Source: Pseudomonas saxonica (GTDB taxonomy: Bacteria > Pseudomonadota > Gammaproteobacteria > Pseudomonadales > Pseudomonadaceae). Taken from it: a stretch of 64,000 nt of DNA. The DNA is taken from contig NZ_VFIO01000003.1 of assembly GCF_007858365.1 (NCBI RefSeq), forward strand, positions 248,001 through 312,000. The letters run 5' to 3'. Of this stretch, positions 17,676-26,634 are shown piece after piece. Each line of letters begins with the position of its first letter. Position 1 is the stretch's first letter. The notes beneath the pieces are model-generated. The model saw only the letters and a list, made by a program, of their open reading frames with translations. It did no database searches and was not told the origin of the DNA. The position numbers and the translations under genes were made by a program.

Positions 17676-18771
17676 TTACAGCCCTTGTTTCAGGCTGGCT
17701 ACCAGGTACTCGTCGATGTCGCCATCGAGAACCTTGTCGCAATCGCTGCGCTCAATATTGGTACGCAAATCTTTGATGCGCGAGGCGTCGAGAACATAAG
17801 AGCGGATCTGATGCCCCCAGCCGATATCACTTTTGGTGTCTTCCAGTGCTTGAGAAGCCGCATTGCGCTTCTGCACTTCTTGCTCATAAAGACGTGCACG
17901 CAACATTTTCATGGCGGTGTCTTTGTTTGCATGCTGCGAACGTTCGTTCTGGCAGCTCACCACGGTGTTGGTCGGAACGTGGGTAATACGCACGGCCGAG
18001 TCAGTGGTGTTTACGTGCTGACCACCTGCACCGGAGGAGCGATAGGTGTCGATCCGCAGGTCAGACGGGTTGATGTCGATTTCGATGTTGTCGTCGATTT
18101 CCGGCGAAACAAACACGGCCGAGAACGAGGTGTGACGACGGTTACCCGAGTCGTACGGGCTTTTACGAACCAGACGATGGACGCCAATTTCGGTGCGCAA
18201 CCAACCAAACGCGTATTCGCCTTTGATATGGACAGTTGCACCTTTGATACCGGCGACTTCACCGGCGGACAATTCCATGATGGTGGCATCGAAGCCGCGC
18301 TTGTCGGCCCAGCGCAAATACATCCGCAACAGGATATTGGCCCAGTCTTGCGCTTCGGTGCCACCGGAACCTGCCTGGATGTCCAGGTAAGCGTTGTTGG
18401 CATCCATTTCACCGCTAAACATGCGGCGGAATTCGAGTTTTTCAAGGGCTTCGCGCAGACGTTCTACCTCAGCGGCAACGTCATCCACAGCGGCCTGATC
18501 TTCTTCCTCGGCGGCCATCAGCAACAGGTCTTTGGCGTCGGCCAGACCGGTGTGCATCTCATCGAGGGTTTCAACGATTTGCGCCAGCAAGGAGCGCTCG
18601 CGCCCCAGTTCCTGGGCATAAGAAGGGTTGTTCCAGACACTCGGATCTTCAAGCTCGCGATTGACTTCGGTCAGACGCTCATGCTTTTGATCGTAGTCAA
18701 AGATACCCCCGAATAGTTTCGGAGCGCTCTGACAGGTCCTTGATGCTGTTAAGGATCGGGTTGATTTCCAT
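17676..18771 (-). CDS. prfB: Peptide chain release factor 2, with programmed +1 frameshift
   Basis: Recognises UGA and UAA stop codons and triggers peptide release. Translation starts at ATG 18771 ([19 protein letters not shown]), reaches an in-frame TGA after 24 codons (18697-18699) and must shift +1 to continue as DYDQKHE, giving 364 residues. The downstream frame carries the peptidyl-transferase motif GAGGQHVN and the rest of the RF2 core. The frameshift is the conserved autoregulatory device of prfB, so this is not a broken gene. It is cotranscribed with lysS. The first 24 codons are in a different frame from the remainder and must be joined when annotated. Confidence 0.96.
18696..18712 (-). 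promoter_or_regulatory. prfB programmed frameshift site
   Basis: On the minus strand the sequence is GGGGGTATCTTTGACTAC: an internal Shine-Dalgarno-like G-run, slippery CTT, then TGA followed by C. When RF2 is scarce the ribosome pauses at UGA and slips +1 to read GAC. The E. coli site differs by the base before the G-run only. Confidence 0.95.
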
Positions 18772-19120
18772 GACTGGCGGCACTCGTAGGCGATTTTTAC
18801 AAAGCCGGGGAGTATACCGTAAACGTTGCTTATCAGCAGCCCGCTTGGCGGGGGGACGGGTGTTGATTTGATTGGTGTTCCTATCCGGTGCGGTGAAGCT
18901 CAAAAGATCGCGAGCAAGCCTGAACCTGAAGAGGTGCAGTGCACGCTGAACCCGTAGCATTTACCGAGCGTTGCGAGGCTACGTTCAGCTGCGTGACGAT
19001 AGCTTTTTGACGCATTCCGTCAGCAATTTCCACTTCCCAATGCAGGACACTTCCTAGAAGATTGCCCCCGCTCGTGAGTCGCTTGCGCCTTGGCAAAATC
19101 GGGGTTTAGTCTGCGCCCTT
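18772..19120. other. Non-coding stretch between prfB and the DUF6124 leader
   Basis: No convincing gene is visible. It must contain the prfB promoter (minus strand). AAAAGATCGCGAGCAAGC near 18903 looks like half of a Pseudomonas REP palindrome without a clear partner. The remainder shows no recognisable motif. Confidence 0.45.
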
Positions 19121-19343
19121 CGTTGAATCTTCAACGGACGGATGTGGAAGTCCGGTGTTAAAGGCGCATTAACCTGATTGAACTTGGTTTATCGAGTTCG
19201 AGTTATGGCGGTTGTGCGTAGGGCATCTTCGGGTGCGCCGGTTCTTTAGCCCGGTCTTCCACACCTGCGCACAGCTGCCACCTATCCATGTGGAAGTGGA
19301 TAAAGCAGCTTTTCTAAATTTGCTAAAGGAAAAGTGACAAATT
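19121..19343 (+). promoter_or_regulatory. Long structured leader upstream of the DUF6124 gene
   Basis: This 223-base leader contains CGTTGA-ATCT-TCAACG (19121-19136), a UUCG-tetraloop hairpin GCATC-TTCG-GGTGC (19223-19236), and an 8-bp inverted repeat CTTCCACA (19256-19263) / TGTGGAAG (19289-19296). A second TGTGGAAG at 19143-19150 can pair with the same CTTCCACA, so two mutually exclusive folds are possible. AAAGGA lies 13 bases before the ATG. It may be a structured regulatory RNA, or a set of protein binding sites; not assigned to a known riboswitch class. Confidence 0.5.
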
Positions 19344-19706
19344 ATGAAAAGGCCAGACTCTCAGCTCCCTACCACCGAAGCACTCCAAATCACTCAACAA
19401 CGCATCCTCACAGCCCTTAACGCCTCTTCCCCCCAACTCGATTCAACCCTGCCCAACACTAGTCATCGCGCCTTTGGCCCTGTGGATTCGACCTTACAAC
19501 CCATGTTCAGCCTGCGTGCCGGGATCAGTGCTCACGACGCCTTGATGCATGTGTCGCTGTTGCTGTTATGCGCAGAACAGACCAGTGATGAAATCTCAGA
19601 GCTGGGCAGTGGTGTGGAGCGCGGATTGATCTGGTCGATGGTGCACTCGGTCGAAATGGCCCGTGCGGTAGTGGATTCGATGCTGGATAGGGCGTCGCCT
19701 GTTTAA
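19344..19706 (+). CDS. DUF6124/DUF3077-type small protein
   Basis: Protein of 120 residues related, by pattern recall, to the DUF3077/DUF6124 proteins that occur as several paralogues in Pseudomonas genomes; function unknown. The N-terminal half is polar and low complexity, the C-terminal half is helical (GISAHDALMHVSLLLLCAEQ, then DEISELGSG and IWSMVHSVEMARAVVDSML). No signal peptide. It is inserted on the plus strand between the minus-strand prfB and wspR genes, which are adjacent in PAO1, so the gene and its leader are an accessory insertion here. A REP-like doublet follows its stop. Confidence 0.7.
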   Translation: MKRPDSQLPTTEALQITQQRILTALNASSPQLDSTLPNTSHRAFGPVDSTLQPMFSLRAGISAHDALMHVSLLLLCAEQTSDEISELGSGVERGLIWSMVHSVEMARAVVDSMLDRASPV

Positions 19707-19717
19707 AGAGGCGACCT

Positions 19718-19798
19718 CGCAGGCGCTGCCAGAGGCTGAGATTTTTTGCTTTTAAAACCCAAAAGATCGCAGCCTTCGAGCTTCGACAGTACCTGCCA
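19718..19798. repeat. Degenerate REP doublet
   Basis: GCAGGCGCTGCCAGAGGCTG and CAGCCTTCGAGCTTCGACAG face each other across GATTTTTTG / CAAAAGATC, the standard layout of a Pseudomonas REP pair, with mismatches in the outer arms. It separates the convergent DUF6124 and wspR genes and could serve as a terminator for both. Confidence 0.6.
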
Positions 19799-19817
19799 AC
19801 CGTGTGGTTTTGCGTCG

Positions 19818-20873
19818 TTACTCAAGCCCTACCCGGTTGCGCCCGTTTTTCTTGGCCAGGTACAGGCCCTTGTCTGCGGCCGAAATCAGCTCACGACAAC
19901 TGCTTCCCTGCTGCGGGGTCACGGTCGACAAGCCAATGCTGATAGTCAGGTAGCAGCCTTCAGTCGGGGAGATATGCTGGATTTTCAACGCTTCTACTGC
20001 CTGACGCAGTTTTTCAGCAACCAAGCGAGCGCCGCCCTGAGAGGTGTTGGGCAGTACGAGGGCAAACTCTTCCCCGCCATAACGGGCCGGCAGGTCCGAA
20101 GGGCGACAACTGGCTTCACGGATCGCTGACGCAACTTTTCGCAGCGCCTCATCGCCCTCCAGATGACCAAACGTGTCGTTGAATGACTTGAAGTAATCCA
20201 CATCAATCATCAATAACGACATCTGCGTTTGCTCGCGCATGGCGCGGCGCCACTCCAGCTCCAGGTACTCATCAAAATGTCGACGATTGGACAGCCCGGT
20301 CAAGCCATCAGAGTTCATCAATCGTTGCAGAACCAGATTAGTGTCCAGCAGTTGTTGCTGGCTGACGCGCAGTGCGCGATAAGCCGCATCACGCTGCAAC
20401 AAGGTCGTATAAGAGCGAGAGTGATAGCGAATACGCGCGACTAATTCGATGTTGTCGGGCAGTTTCACCAAGTAATCATTGGCGCCTGCCGCAAACGCAG
20501 CACTTTTGATCAGCGGATCTTCCTTGGTTGAGAGCACGATAATCGGAATGTTCTGCGTGGCCGGGTGGTTGCGGTATTCACGCACCAGGGTCAGCCCGTC
20601 CAGGCCCGGCATTACCAGATCCTGCAAGATAACGGTTGGCTTTATCCGGATCGCTTGTGCGATAGCTTGGTGAGGGTCAGAGCAGAAGTGAAAATCGATA
20701 TTTTGCTCAAGTGCCAGCCCACGACGCACGGCTTCACCGATCATCGCTTGATCGTCTACCAGCAACACCATGGCGGAATTTTCGTCAGTTTTAGTGTCGT
20801 CCAACTGTAAATCGCTCATGCGCTCACCTGAATTACTAGTCTCCAGCCAGTCCTGCCGAGTTTTGTCAGTCAT
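19818..20873 (-). CDS. wspR: Diguanylate cyclase response regulator WspR
   Basis: Output protein of the Wsp surface-sensing pathway: when phosphorylated by WspE it makes cyclic-di-GMP from two GTP. In this 351-residue protein the receiver domain (about 35-155) has phosphoacceptor Asp85 in ILQDLVMPG, and the GGDEF domain carries active-site GGEEF (266-270) with an inhibitory RxxD site (257-260) five residues before it, so product feedback is expected. ATG 20873 overlaps the wspF stop by four bases and has AGGAGG ten bases upstream; ATG 20819 with GGTGAG is a shorter alternative. It is last in the wsp operon. Confidence 0.95.
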   Translation of the reverse strand: MTDKTRQDWLETSNSGERMSDLQLDDTKTDENSAMVLLVDDQAMIGEAVRRGLALEQNIDFHFCSDPHQAIAQAIRIKPTVILQDLVMPGLDGLTLVREYRNHPATQNIPIIVLSTKEDPLIKSAAFAAGANDYLVKLPDNIELVARIRYHSRSYTTLLQRDAAYRALRVSQQQLLDTNLVLQRLMNSDGLTGLSNRRHFDEYLELEWRRAMREQTQMSLLMIDVDYFKSFNDTFGHLEGDEALRKVASAIREASCRPSDLPARYGGEEFALVLPNTSQGGARLVAEKLRQAVEALKIQHISPTEGCYLTISIGLSTVTPQQGSSCRELISAADKGLYLAKKNGRNRVGLE

Positions 20874-21880
20874 TTGCCGAATACCTCCTGCAGGCGTGAC
20901 GCAATGTTGCCCAAAGGGCGAATTTCTACCGCAGCATCAATGGCTGCCGCTGCTTTGGGCATGCCATACACAGAGCTGCTTTGCTGATCTTGAGCGATCG
21001 TGAGGAAACCCTGCTCGCGCATCAGCTTGAGACCTTGTGCGCCGTCGCGCCCCATGCCGGTCAATAACACGCCAACCGCGTTACCGTTCCAATACTGGGC
21101 AACACTTTCAAAAAAAACATCGATCGAGGGTCGATAAATTTCGTTAACCGGTTCTGCGGTGTACGCCAGCGTCCCGTTCTTCAATAAGCGGATGTGGTGG
21201 TTGGTACCGGCCAGCAATACAACTCCCTGTTGCGGCGCTTCACCATCGCGGGCCAAACGAACATCGAGGCCGCACGACGAGCCTAGCCATTCAGCCATGC
21301 CGGCAGCAAAAACCTGATCGACATGCTGAACCAGCACGATGGCGGCGTTAAAGTCTTTGGGTAACCCTTTAAGCAAGCTTTCGAGCGCCGCCGGGCCGCC
21401 GGCAGACGAGCCAATGGCAACTAACCGTCCGCAAGCGTCCAGCACACGAGGGTGCGCCGACACCGTTTTGACCCGTTTTTCACTTTGGCCTATCAGCCAG
21501 CCAATGTTGAGAATTTTGCGCAGCAAGGGTGCAGCCGCTTCTTTAGGATTGCTCCCGCCCAACACCGGTGTGTCGACCACATCCAGCGCACCAAAGCCCA
21601 TGGCTTCGAAGACTCGATGCACATTCTGTTGCCGGTCAATGGTCACAATCACAATCGCACATGGGCTTTCGGCCATGATCCGGCGCGTGGCCTCTACCCC
21701 GTCCATGATGGGCATGATCAGGTCCATCAAGATCAAATCCGGAGTGTTTTCAGCACACAGCCGAACAGCCTCCGCCCCATTGCTGGCGACCCAAACAACG
21801 TCATGTGCCGGCTCAAAGGCCACCGCCCGGCGTAACGCTTCAACGGCCATGGGCACGTCGTTGACGATGGCGATTCTCAT
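20870..21880 (-). CDS. wspF: CheB-type methylesterase WspF
   Basis: Removes methyl groups from the WspA receptor and so dampens signalling; loss of WspF gives wrinkly, hyper-biofilm colonies in Pseudomonas. The 336-residue protein has a receiver domain with Asp53 ([13 protein letters not shown]) and a C-terminal esterase with [11 protein letters not shown] (nucleophile serine), [18 protein letters not shown] (histidine) and TGMGRDGA (aspartate). Both domains are complete. Four-base ATGA overlaps join it to wspE before and wspR after. Confidence 0.95.
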   Translation of the reverse strand: MRIAIVNDVPMAVEALRRAVAFEPAHDVVWVASNGAEAVRLCAENTPDLILMDLIMPIMDGVEATRRIMAESPCAIVIVTIDRQQNVHRVFEAMGFGALDVVDTPVLGGSNPKEAAAPLLRKILNIGWLIGQSEKRVKTVSAHPRVLDACGRLVAIGSSAGGPAALESLLKGLPKDFNAAIVLVQHVDQVFAAGMAEWLGSSCGLDVRLARDGEAPQQGVVLLAGTNHHIRLLKNGTLAYTAEPVNEIYRPSIDVFFESVAQYWNGNAVGVLLTGMGRDGAQGLKLMREQGFLTIAQDQQSSSVYGMPKAAAAIDAAVEIRPLGNIASRLQEVFGK

Positions 21881-24168
21881 GTCTGGGCTCCTCCAATGAG
21901 TTCAACCACTGCATCGAGCAGGGCATCGTCATGGAAACTGGCTTTGGCTAGATAATAGTCGGCGCCTGCGTCCAGGCCTCGCCGACGGTCTTCTTCACGA
22001 TCTTTATAAGAAACCACCATGACTGGCATGGATTGCAGACGATTATCACGGCGCAACAACGTGACCAATTCGATGCCGTCCATACGCGGCATGTCGATGT
22101 CTGTAATCAACAAATCAAAGTGTTCGGCGCGCAACGCGTTCCAACCGTCCATGCCGTCCACCGCCACCGCCACGTCATAACCGCGATTGATCAATAGCTT
22201 GCGCTGCAATTCGCGAACGGTCAGCGAGTCGTCCACGACCAGAATGCGCTTGCGCGTCAACTCGGCAGCCTGTCGATGACGTCGATCGATGCGTTCCAGA
22301 CGCCCCGTGTTGAGTAACTTGTCCACCGAACGCAGCATGTCTTCGACATCCACGATCAGTACAGCAGAGCCATCGTCGAGCAAGGCTCCGGCCGAAATAT
22401 CCTGCACCTTGCCCAGACGATGATCGAGAGGCAATACCACCAGGGTGCGCTCACCGATAAACCGGTCGACCGCCACACCGTAGACCGCATCGCGCTCGCG
22501 AATGACCACGACTTTGAGGGTTTCGTCATCGCCTTGAGCCGGTGGACGCTGGAGCAATTGACTGGCAGCGACCAGCCCTACGTGCCGGCCTTCATACCAA
22601 AAGTGTTGACGCCCTTCGAGCTGGACGATGTCATCCGATTGCAGCTCACACATGCGCTCGATATGCGCCAACGGGAAGGCATAGGCTTCATCCGCCACCT
22701 CAACCACCAGGCTGCGCACCACCGACAACGTCAGCGGTACTTCCAGATGAAAACGGCTGCCCTGCGACGAGGTCTGCTCCAGCACGATGGCCCCCCGAAG
22801 CAAGCGCACCATGTGCTGGACAGCATCCAGCCCGACACCTCGCCCCGAGACCTCGGTGACGGTGTCGCGCAGGCTAAACCCCGGTAAAAACAGAAAGCTG
22901 AGCAATTCTTCTTCGCTCAACTGCGCCACGGTTTCAGCGGTCGACAATTGGCGCGCGACAATAGCGCTGCGTAAACGGTCAAGGTCGACACCCGCCCCGT
23001 CATCACTCAGGTCCAGCACCAACAATCCCGCTTGATGTGAAATGCGCAGGCGAATCACACCTTCTGCGGGTTTACCGGCCAACAGGCGCTGCTCAGGTGT
23101 TTCGATGCCGTGGTCAGCGGCATTGCGCAGTAGATGGGTCAAAGGCGCTTCGAGTTTTTCCAGTACATCGCGATCAACCTGGGTTTTCTCGCCTTCTATT
23201 TCCAGGCGAATTTGCTTGCCCAAGGCACGGCCCAGATCACGAACCATGCGCTCCTGCCCGACCAGCACATCGGCGAAGGGTCGCATGCGACACGCCAAAG
23301 CGGTGTCGTAGAGCAATTGCGCACGCTGGCCAGCCTGCCAGCTAAATTCGTCCAGTTCGGCGATCTGCTCACTGAACAGCTGCTGTGAATCTGCCAGTAT
23401 CCGCCGCGCTTCGATCAAGGCCTCTTCGGCTTCATGGCTCAGACCCACCGACTTGAGCTGTTCATTGAGCATGTCCAGCGCTCGCAGGCTGTTGCCTTGC
23501 ATGCGCTTGATACGCTGCAAATTGAACAGCCAGGTTTTCAGCCGCTGGGTTTCGACCAATGATTTGCTGGACAAATCGAGCAGGCTGTTAAGCCGTTGCG
23601 CGGTGACGCGTAGAACGCGTTCGCCGCTTTCGGTCAGGCGTTGGGAGCGCGGGGCGGGTGCGGGCTCTGGCTGCTGCGGCGGCTCGTAAGCTACGACCGC
23701 AGGCGCGTCCGGTGTTGGTGGCAGCAAGAGTTGCGATACATCGAACTCAGGTGGCGTAACCGGTGCCGAGATCGAATTGGGGTCCAGCAGCCGGTTCATG
23801 AGCGCGACATAGGCGTCAACATCCTGCGGACCGGCGTTGGCACTGCCGGGCGTGGCAATGCGCATTAGTAGGTCAGTGCCCTGCAACAAGGCATCGATAT
23901 GTTCCGGCTGCAGGTACAAACGGCCTTCCTGGGCGCTGACCAGGCAATCTTCCATCACATGAGAAACGCTGACGCCAGCATCGACACCGACGATACGCGC
24001 AGCCCCCTTGAGCGAGTGCGCGGCACGCATGCAGGCTTCCAGTTGGTCAGCCTGCGTCGGGTTACGCTCAAGCGCCAGCAACCCAGCACTGAGCACTTGA
24101 GTCTGCGCCTCGGCCTCAAGGCTGAACAGTTCAAGCAACGAGGCATCGCGCATTTGCTCGGGGGTCAT
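21877..24168 (-). CDS. wspE: CheA-type hybrid histidine kinase WspE
   Basis: Kinase that phosphorylates WspR and WspF in response to WspA. The 763-residue protein has an HPt domain with His51 (RAAHSLKGAARIVG), a dimerisation/ATPase core (LTHLLRNAADHGIETPEQR as N box, SGRGVGLDAVQ as G box), a CheW-like domain (about 480-610) and a C-terminal receiver (ILVVDDSLTVRELQRKLL, phosphoacceptor in LLITDIDMPRMDG). Domain order matches WspE. It is coupled to wspD and wspF by four-base overlaps. Confidence 0.95.
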   Translation of the reverse strand: MTPEQMRDASLLELFSLEAEAQTQVLSAGLLALERNPTQADQLEACMRAAHSLKGAARIVGVDAGVSVSHVMEDCLVSAQEGRLYLQPEHIDALLQGTDLLMRIATPGSANAGPQDVDAYVALMNRLLDPNSISAPVTPPEFDVSQLLLPPTPDAPAVVAYEPPQQPEPAPAPRSQRLTESGERVLRVTAQRLNSLLDLSSKSLVETQRLKTWLFNLQRIKRMQGNSLRALDMLNEQLKSVGLSHEAEEALIEARRILADSQQLFSEQIAELDEFSWQAGQRAQLLYDTALACRMRPFADVLVGQERMVRDLGRALGKQIRLEIEGEKTQVDRDVLEKLEAPLTHLLRNAADHGIETPEQRLLAGKPAEGVIRLRISHQAGLLVLDLSDDGAGVDLDRLRSAIVARQLSTAETVAQLSEEELLSFLFLPGFSLRDTVTEVSGRGVGLDAVQHMVRLLRGAIVLEQTSSQGSRFHLEVPLTLSVVRSLVVEVADEAYAFPLAHIERMCELQSDDIVQLEGRQHFWYEGRHVGLVAASQLLQRPPAQGDDETLKVVVIRERDAVYGVAVDRFIGERTLVVLPLDHRLGKVQDISAGALLDDGSAVLIVDVEDMLRSVDKLLNTGRLERIDRRHRQAAELTRKRILVVDDSLTVRELQRKLLINRGYDVAVAVDGMDGWNALRAEHFDLLITDIDMPRMDGIELVTLLRRDNRLQSMPVMVVSYKDREEDRRRGLDAGADYYLAKASFHDDALLDAVVELIGGAQT

Positions 24169-24851
24169 GTCAGGCTCCGGGTAATGGCGCCAAGCAGTTG
24201 CTCTTCATCCAGCCAGCGCAGGCTGCGGGTTTTCCACTGCAACACCCCACGGGTGTATTTTGCGCTGACGTGTTCGCCCGACGCGGATGCGGCGTTGAGC
24301 ACGCGTTCTTCAATGTTATGGATGCCATCCACCTCATCCACCGGCACCACCACAGGCCCGCCGTGGGCGGCCAGAATCAGCATTCGCGGCATCACCCGTA
24401 ACGATGTCGGGCCCGCTAGCGTAGGGTCCAGGCCCAACAGTTCAATCAGCGACAAGCACGGCACCAACGCTCCCCGCACGTTGGCGACCCCCTGCAGGGC
24501 ACGCGAACGCTGGTGCGGCAGTGAATGAATGGGTTGCATCGGCGCCACCTCATCCAGACAGCGTGTGGCCAGCCCTAGCCACTCGTCGCCCAGGCGAAAG
24601 ATCATCAGTGATCGCGTCGCCACCTTGCGCTCATCGACTCGCGTGGCGTACTGCTCGACATGCTCTTGCTCAAAAGAATAGCGATCCAGTAAACGCGTCG
24701 CGGCAGCCGAGTAGACAGAACAGTTTCGGCAATGAATATGTTCGGGCAGTACCGGGCAAGATTTGTCGCCATAGATACCGATGCGGTTCCAGCAGTCATC
24801 AATGGCGAGTGCTTCGGTGTGGATCAAACTCTGGGCTGATAGAGCGCTCAT
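24165..24851 (-). CDS. wspD: CheW-type adaptor WspD
   Basis: Couples the WspA receptor to kinase WspE. The 228-residue protein has a CheW domain in its C-terminal two thirds (MIFRLGDEWLGLATRCLDEV, then VANVRGALVPCLSLIELLG, and VPVDEVDGI). Unlike simple CheW proteins it has an N-terminal segment with a cysteine cluster, Cys20, Cys32, Cys41 and Cys44 (SCPVLPEHIHCRNCSVYSA), which is retained in the WspD family by recall but has no established role. Overlaps wspC and wspE by four bases. Confidence 0.93.
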   Translation of the reverse strand: MSALSAQSLIHTEALAIDDCWNRIGIYGDKSCPVLPEHIHCRNCSVYSAAATRLLDRYSFEQEHVEQYATRVDERKVATRSLMIFRLGDEWLGLATRCLDEVAPMQPIHSLPHQRSRALQGVANVRGALVPCLSLIELLGLDPTLAGPTSLRVMPRMLILAAHGGPVVVPVDEVDGIHNIEERVLNAASASGEHVSAKYTRGVLQWKTRSLRWLDEEQLLGAITRSLT

Positions 24852-26122
24852 TGCTTACCCTCACTCTGATCAGATAGCCGACTACGCACAGCACGCTCTT
24901 GCAGACGCTTGGCCCCGGCGACATCACCGCGCGATTCCAATAAGGCGGCAAGGTGCGCCAACGCCTCTGAATGCTGGGGTTCCAGATACAACGCCTTGCG
25001 GTAATAAGTTTGCGCTTGAGCCGCCTGCCCGTCGACGTCACTGAGCAAGCCCAGCCAGTAAAATGCCTGCGCGTGAGGGCCGTGATGTTTCAATAATTGC
25101 TCACAGGCCAAGCGCGCCTCCGTGCTTTTGCCTTCGTTGGCCAAGGTGGCGATATGCTCCAGCTCTGATTTCAGCTCGTGGGGCTTGGCGCGCGGGGCGT
25201 GTTCGGCAGGGGCTTGGGAAGGCGAAATAAAGGGCCGAGGGGCCACAGCAGCCAGAGGCGATGTTGAGCGCACAGCGGGTTTGGGCTTGGCCGCCACTAG
25301 ATACGGTGCGGGTGCGGGCTCGGGCTGCGGGTTGTGAGAAAAAGCAAACGACTGTGGCGCGCCGATTGAACGCATTCCCAGACGGCTCAACAAACTGCCT
25401 TCTGCCGGGCCAATAAATAAAACACCGTCATCGCGGGTCAGACGCTTGAGCACGTCCAGTGCCTGCTGCTGGGTCTTGAGGTCAAAATAAATCAGCAGAT
25501 TGCGGCAGAACACAAAGTCATAGGGAACATGACTGGCCAAAATCGCCGGATCCAGCAAGTTACCCACGTTAAAACTGACTTGATCACGCACGCGGTCAGA
25601 CACGACGTAACCGTCCTCGTCGGCGCTGAAATAGCGCTCGCGAAAATCAGTCAGTTGGCCTCGAAATGAATTTTTGCCGTACCGCGCACGCTGCGCCTTC
25701 TGCACGGAGTGAGGGCTGACATCCAGCGCCTGAACACTGAACTGGTGGGCAGATAACCCGGCATCAAACAACGCCATGACAATTGAATACGGCTCTTCGC
25801 CCGTCGAGCACGGCAAACTCAAAATACGCAGGGTGCGAGGGCTGCTCATTTCGGCCAGACGTTTTTTGGCCAGTCGGCCCAGTGTGGCAAACGATTCCGG
25901 GTAACGAAAAAACCATGTTTCCGGCACGATTACGGATTCGATCAGTGCCTGCTGCTCGTCTTCAGAACTGATCAAATGCTGCCAGTAAAGGTCGTTATCG
26001 GCGACTTTCAGCGCTGTGCAACGCTGGCGCACGGCGCGTTCGATAATGGCCGGGCCAACGGATGCCACGTCCAGGCCAATGCGCCTTTTCAGGTAATCGA
26101 AAAATCGTTGATCGCTACTCAT
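24848..26122 (-). CDS. wspC: CheR-type methyltransferase with TPR, WspC
   Basis: Methylates glutamates of WspA using S-adenosylmethionine, keeping the receptor responsive. In this 424-residue protein the CheR domain (about 1-265) contains LSLPCSTGEEPYSIVMAL for SAM binding, VQALDVSPHSVQKAQ and FDFVFCRN-like FVFCRNLLIYFD. A proline/alanine-rich linker (about 270-320) leads to C-terminal tetratricopeptide repeats (about 330-410, ARLACEQLLKHHGPHAQAFY, AQTYYRKALYLEPQHSEAL) that in WspC direct protein contacts. Coupled by overlaps to wspB and wspD. Confidence 0.94.
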   Translation of the reverse strand: MSSDQRFFDYLKRRIGLDVASVGPAIIERAVRQRCTALKVADNDLYWQHLISSEDEQQALIESVIVPETWFFRYPESFATLGRLAKKRLAEMSSPRTLRILSLPCSTGEEPYSIVMALFDAGLSAHQFSVQALDVSPHSVQKAQRARYGKNSFRGQLTDFRERYFSADEDGYVVSDRVRDQVSFNVGNLLDPAILASHVPYDFVFCRNLLIYFDLKTQQQALDVLKRLTRDDGVLFIGPAEGSLLSRLGMRSIGAPQSFAFSHNPQPEPAPAPYLVAAKPKPAVRSTSPLAAVAPRPFISPSQAPAEHAPRAKPHELKSELEHIATLANEGKSTEARLACEQLLKHHGPHAQAFYWLGLLSDVDGQAAQAQTYYRKALYLEPQHSEALAHLAALLESRGDVAGAKRLQERAVRSRLSDQSEGKQ

Positions 26123-26634
26123 GCGGGCACCTGCGCGCCGACATCATCGGGGCCGATGGCAAATAACAACGCAGACTCGGCCGGACTCAGCAAGTCATCC
26201 ACACTGAGCCATTGCAACAGGCCTTGATGATCTTTGCGCACAGGGCCCAGATAGGGCGCGTCATGGTTATCCACGCCATAAGGCTGAAACTCTGCCGGAT
26301 CACAGCGCACTGTATCGCTGGCCTGTTCGAGCATCAGCCCGAGCACCTGCCCCCGATAATTGACCAGCACCAACCGGGTGCTGGTTCGGGCCACCGAGGC
26401 CTGACCGAAGGTCATGGCACTTATATCAATCACCGGCACCATTTGCCCACGATGCGAAAAAACCCCGGCCACCCAGACTGGCGTGTGAGCAACCGGTTTG
26501 AGCGGCAAACGCGGCAGCACTTCCACTACATCAGTGGCGGGTAAGGCAAAACGTTCGTCGCCGATGTAAAACACCAGAAAGAGACGTGTTTTTACCGCGG
26601 CCCCGGCTGCGCGTTTAGCAAGAGGTTCGCTCAT
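26119..26634 (-). CDS. wspB: CheW-type adaptor WspB
   Basis: Second CheW-like adaptor of the Wsp complex, 171 residues. A single CheW domain fills most of the protein: LFLVFYIGDERFALPATDVVEV at about 18-38, VAGVFSHRGQMVPVIDISAM, and LVLVNYRGQVLGLMLEQASD. It has no cysteine cluster, unlike WspD. Its ATG overlaps the wspA stop by one base (TGATGA) and its stop overlaps the wspC start by four bases, consistent with equimolar synthesis. Confidence 0.94.
   Translation of the reverse strand: MSEPLAKRAAGAAVKTRLFLVFYIGDERFALPATDVVEVLPRLPLKPVAHTPVWVAGVFSHRGQMVPVIDISAMTFGQASVARTSTRLVLVNYRGQVLGLMLEQASDTVRCDPAEFQPYGVDNHDAPYLGPVRKDHQGLLQWLSVDDLLSPAESALLFAIGPDDVGAQVPA

Noticed and set aside
16620..18716. 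698-codon plus-strand open frame opposite lysS and prfB
   Set aside because: Overlaps two essential genes on the other strand and shows no protein-family motif.
19746..20129. Plus-strand 127-codon frame over the wspR 3' end
   Set aside because: Antisense to the GGDEF domain of wspR; no start signal or family match.
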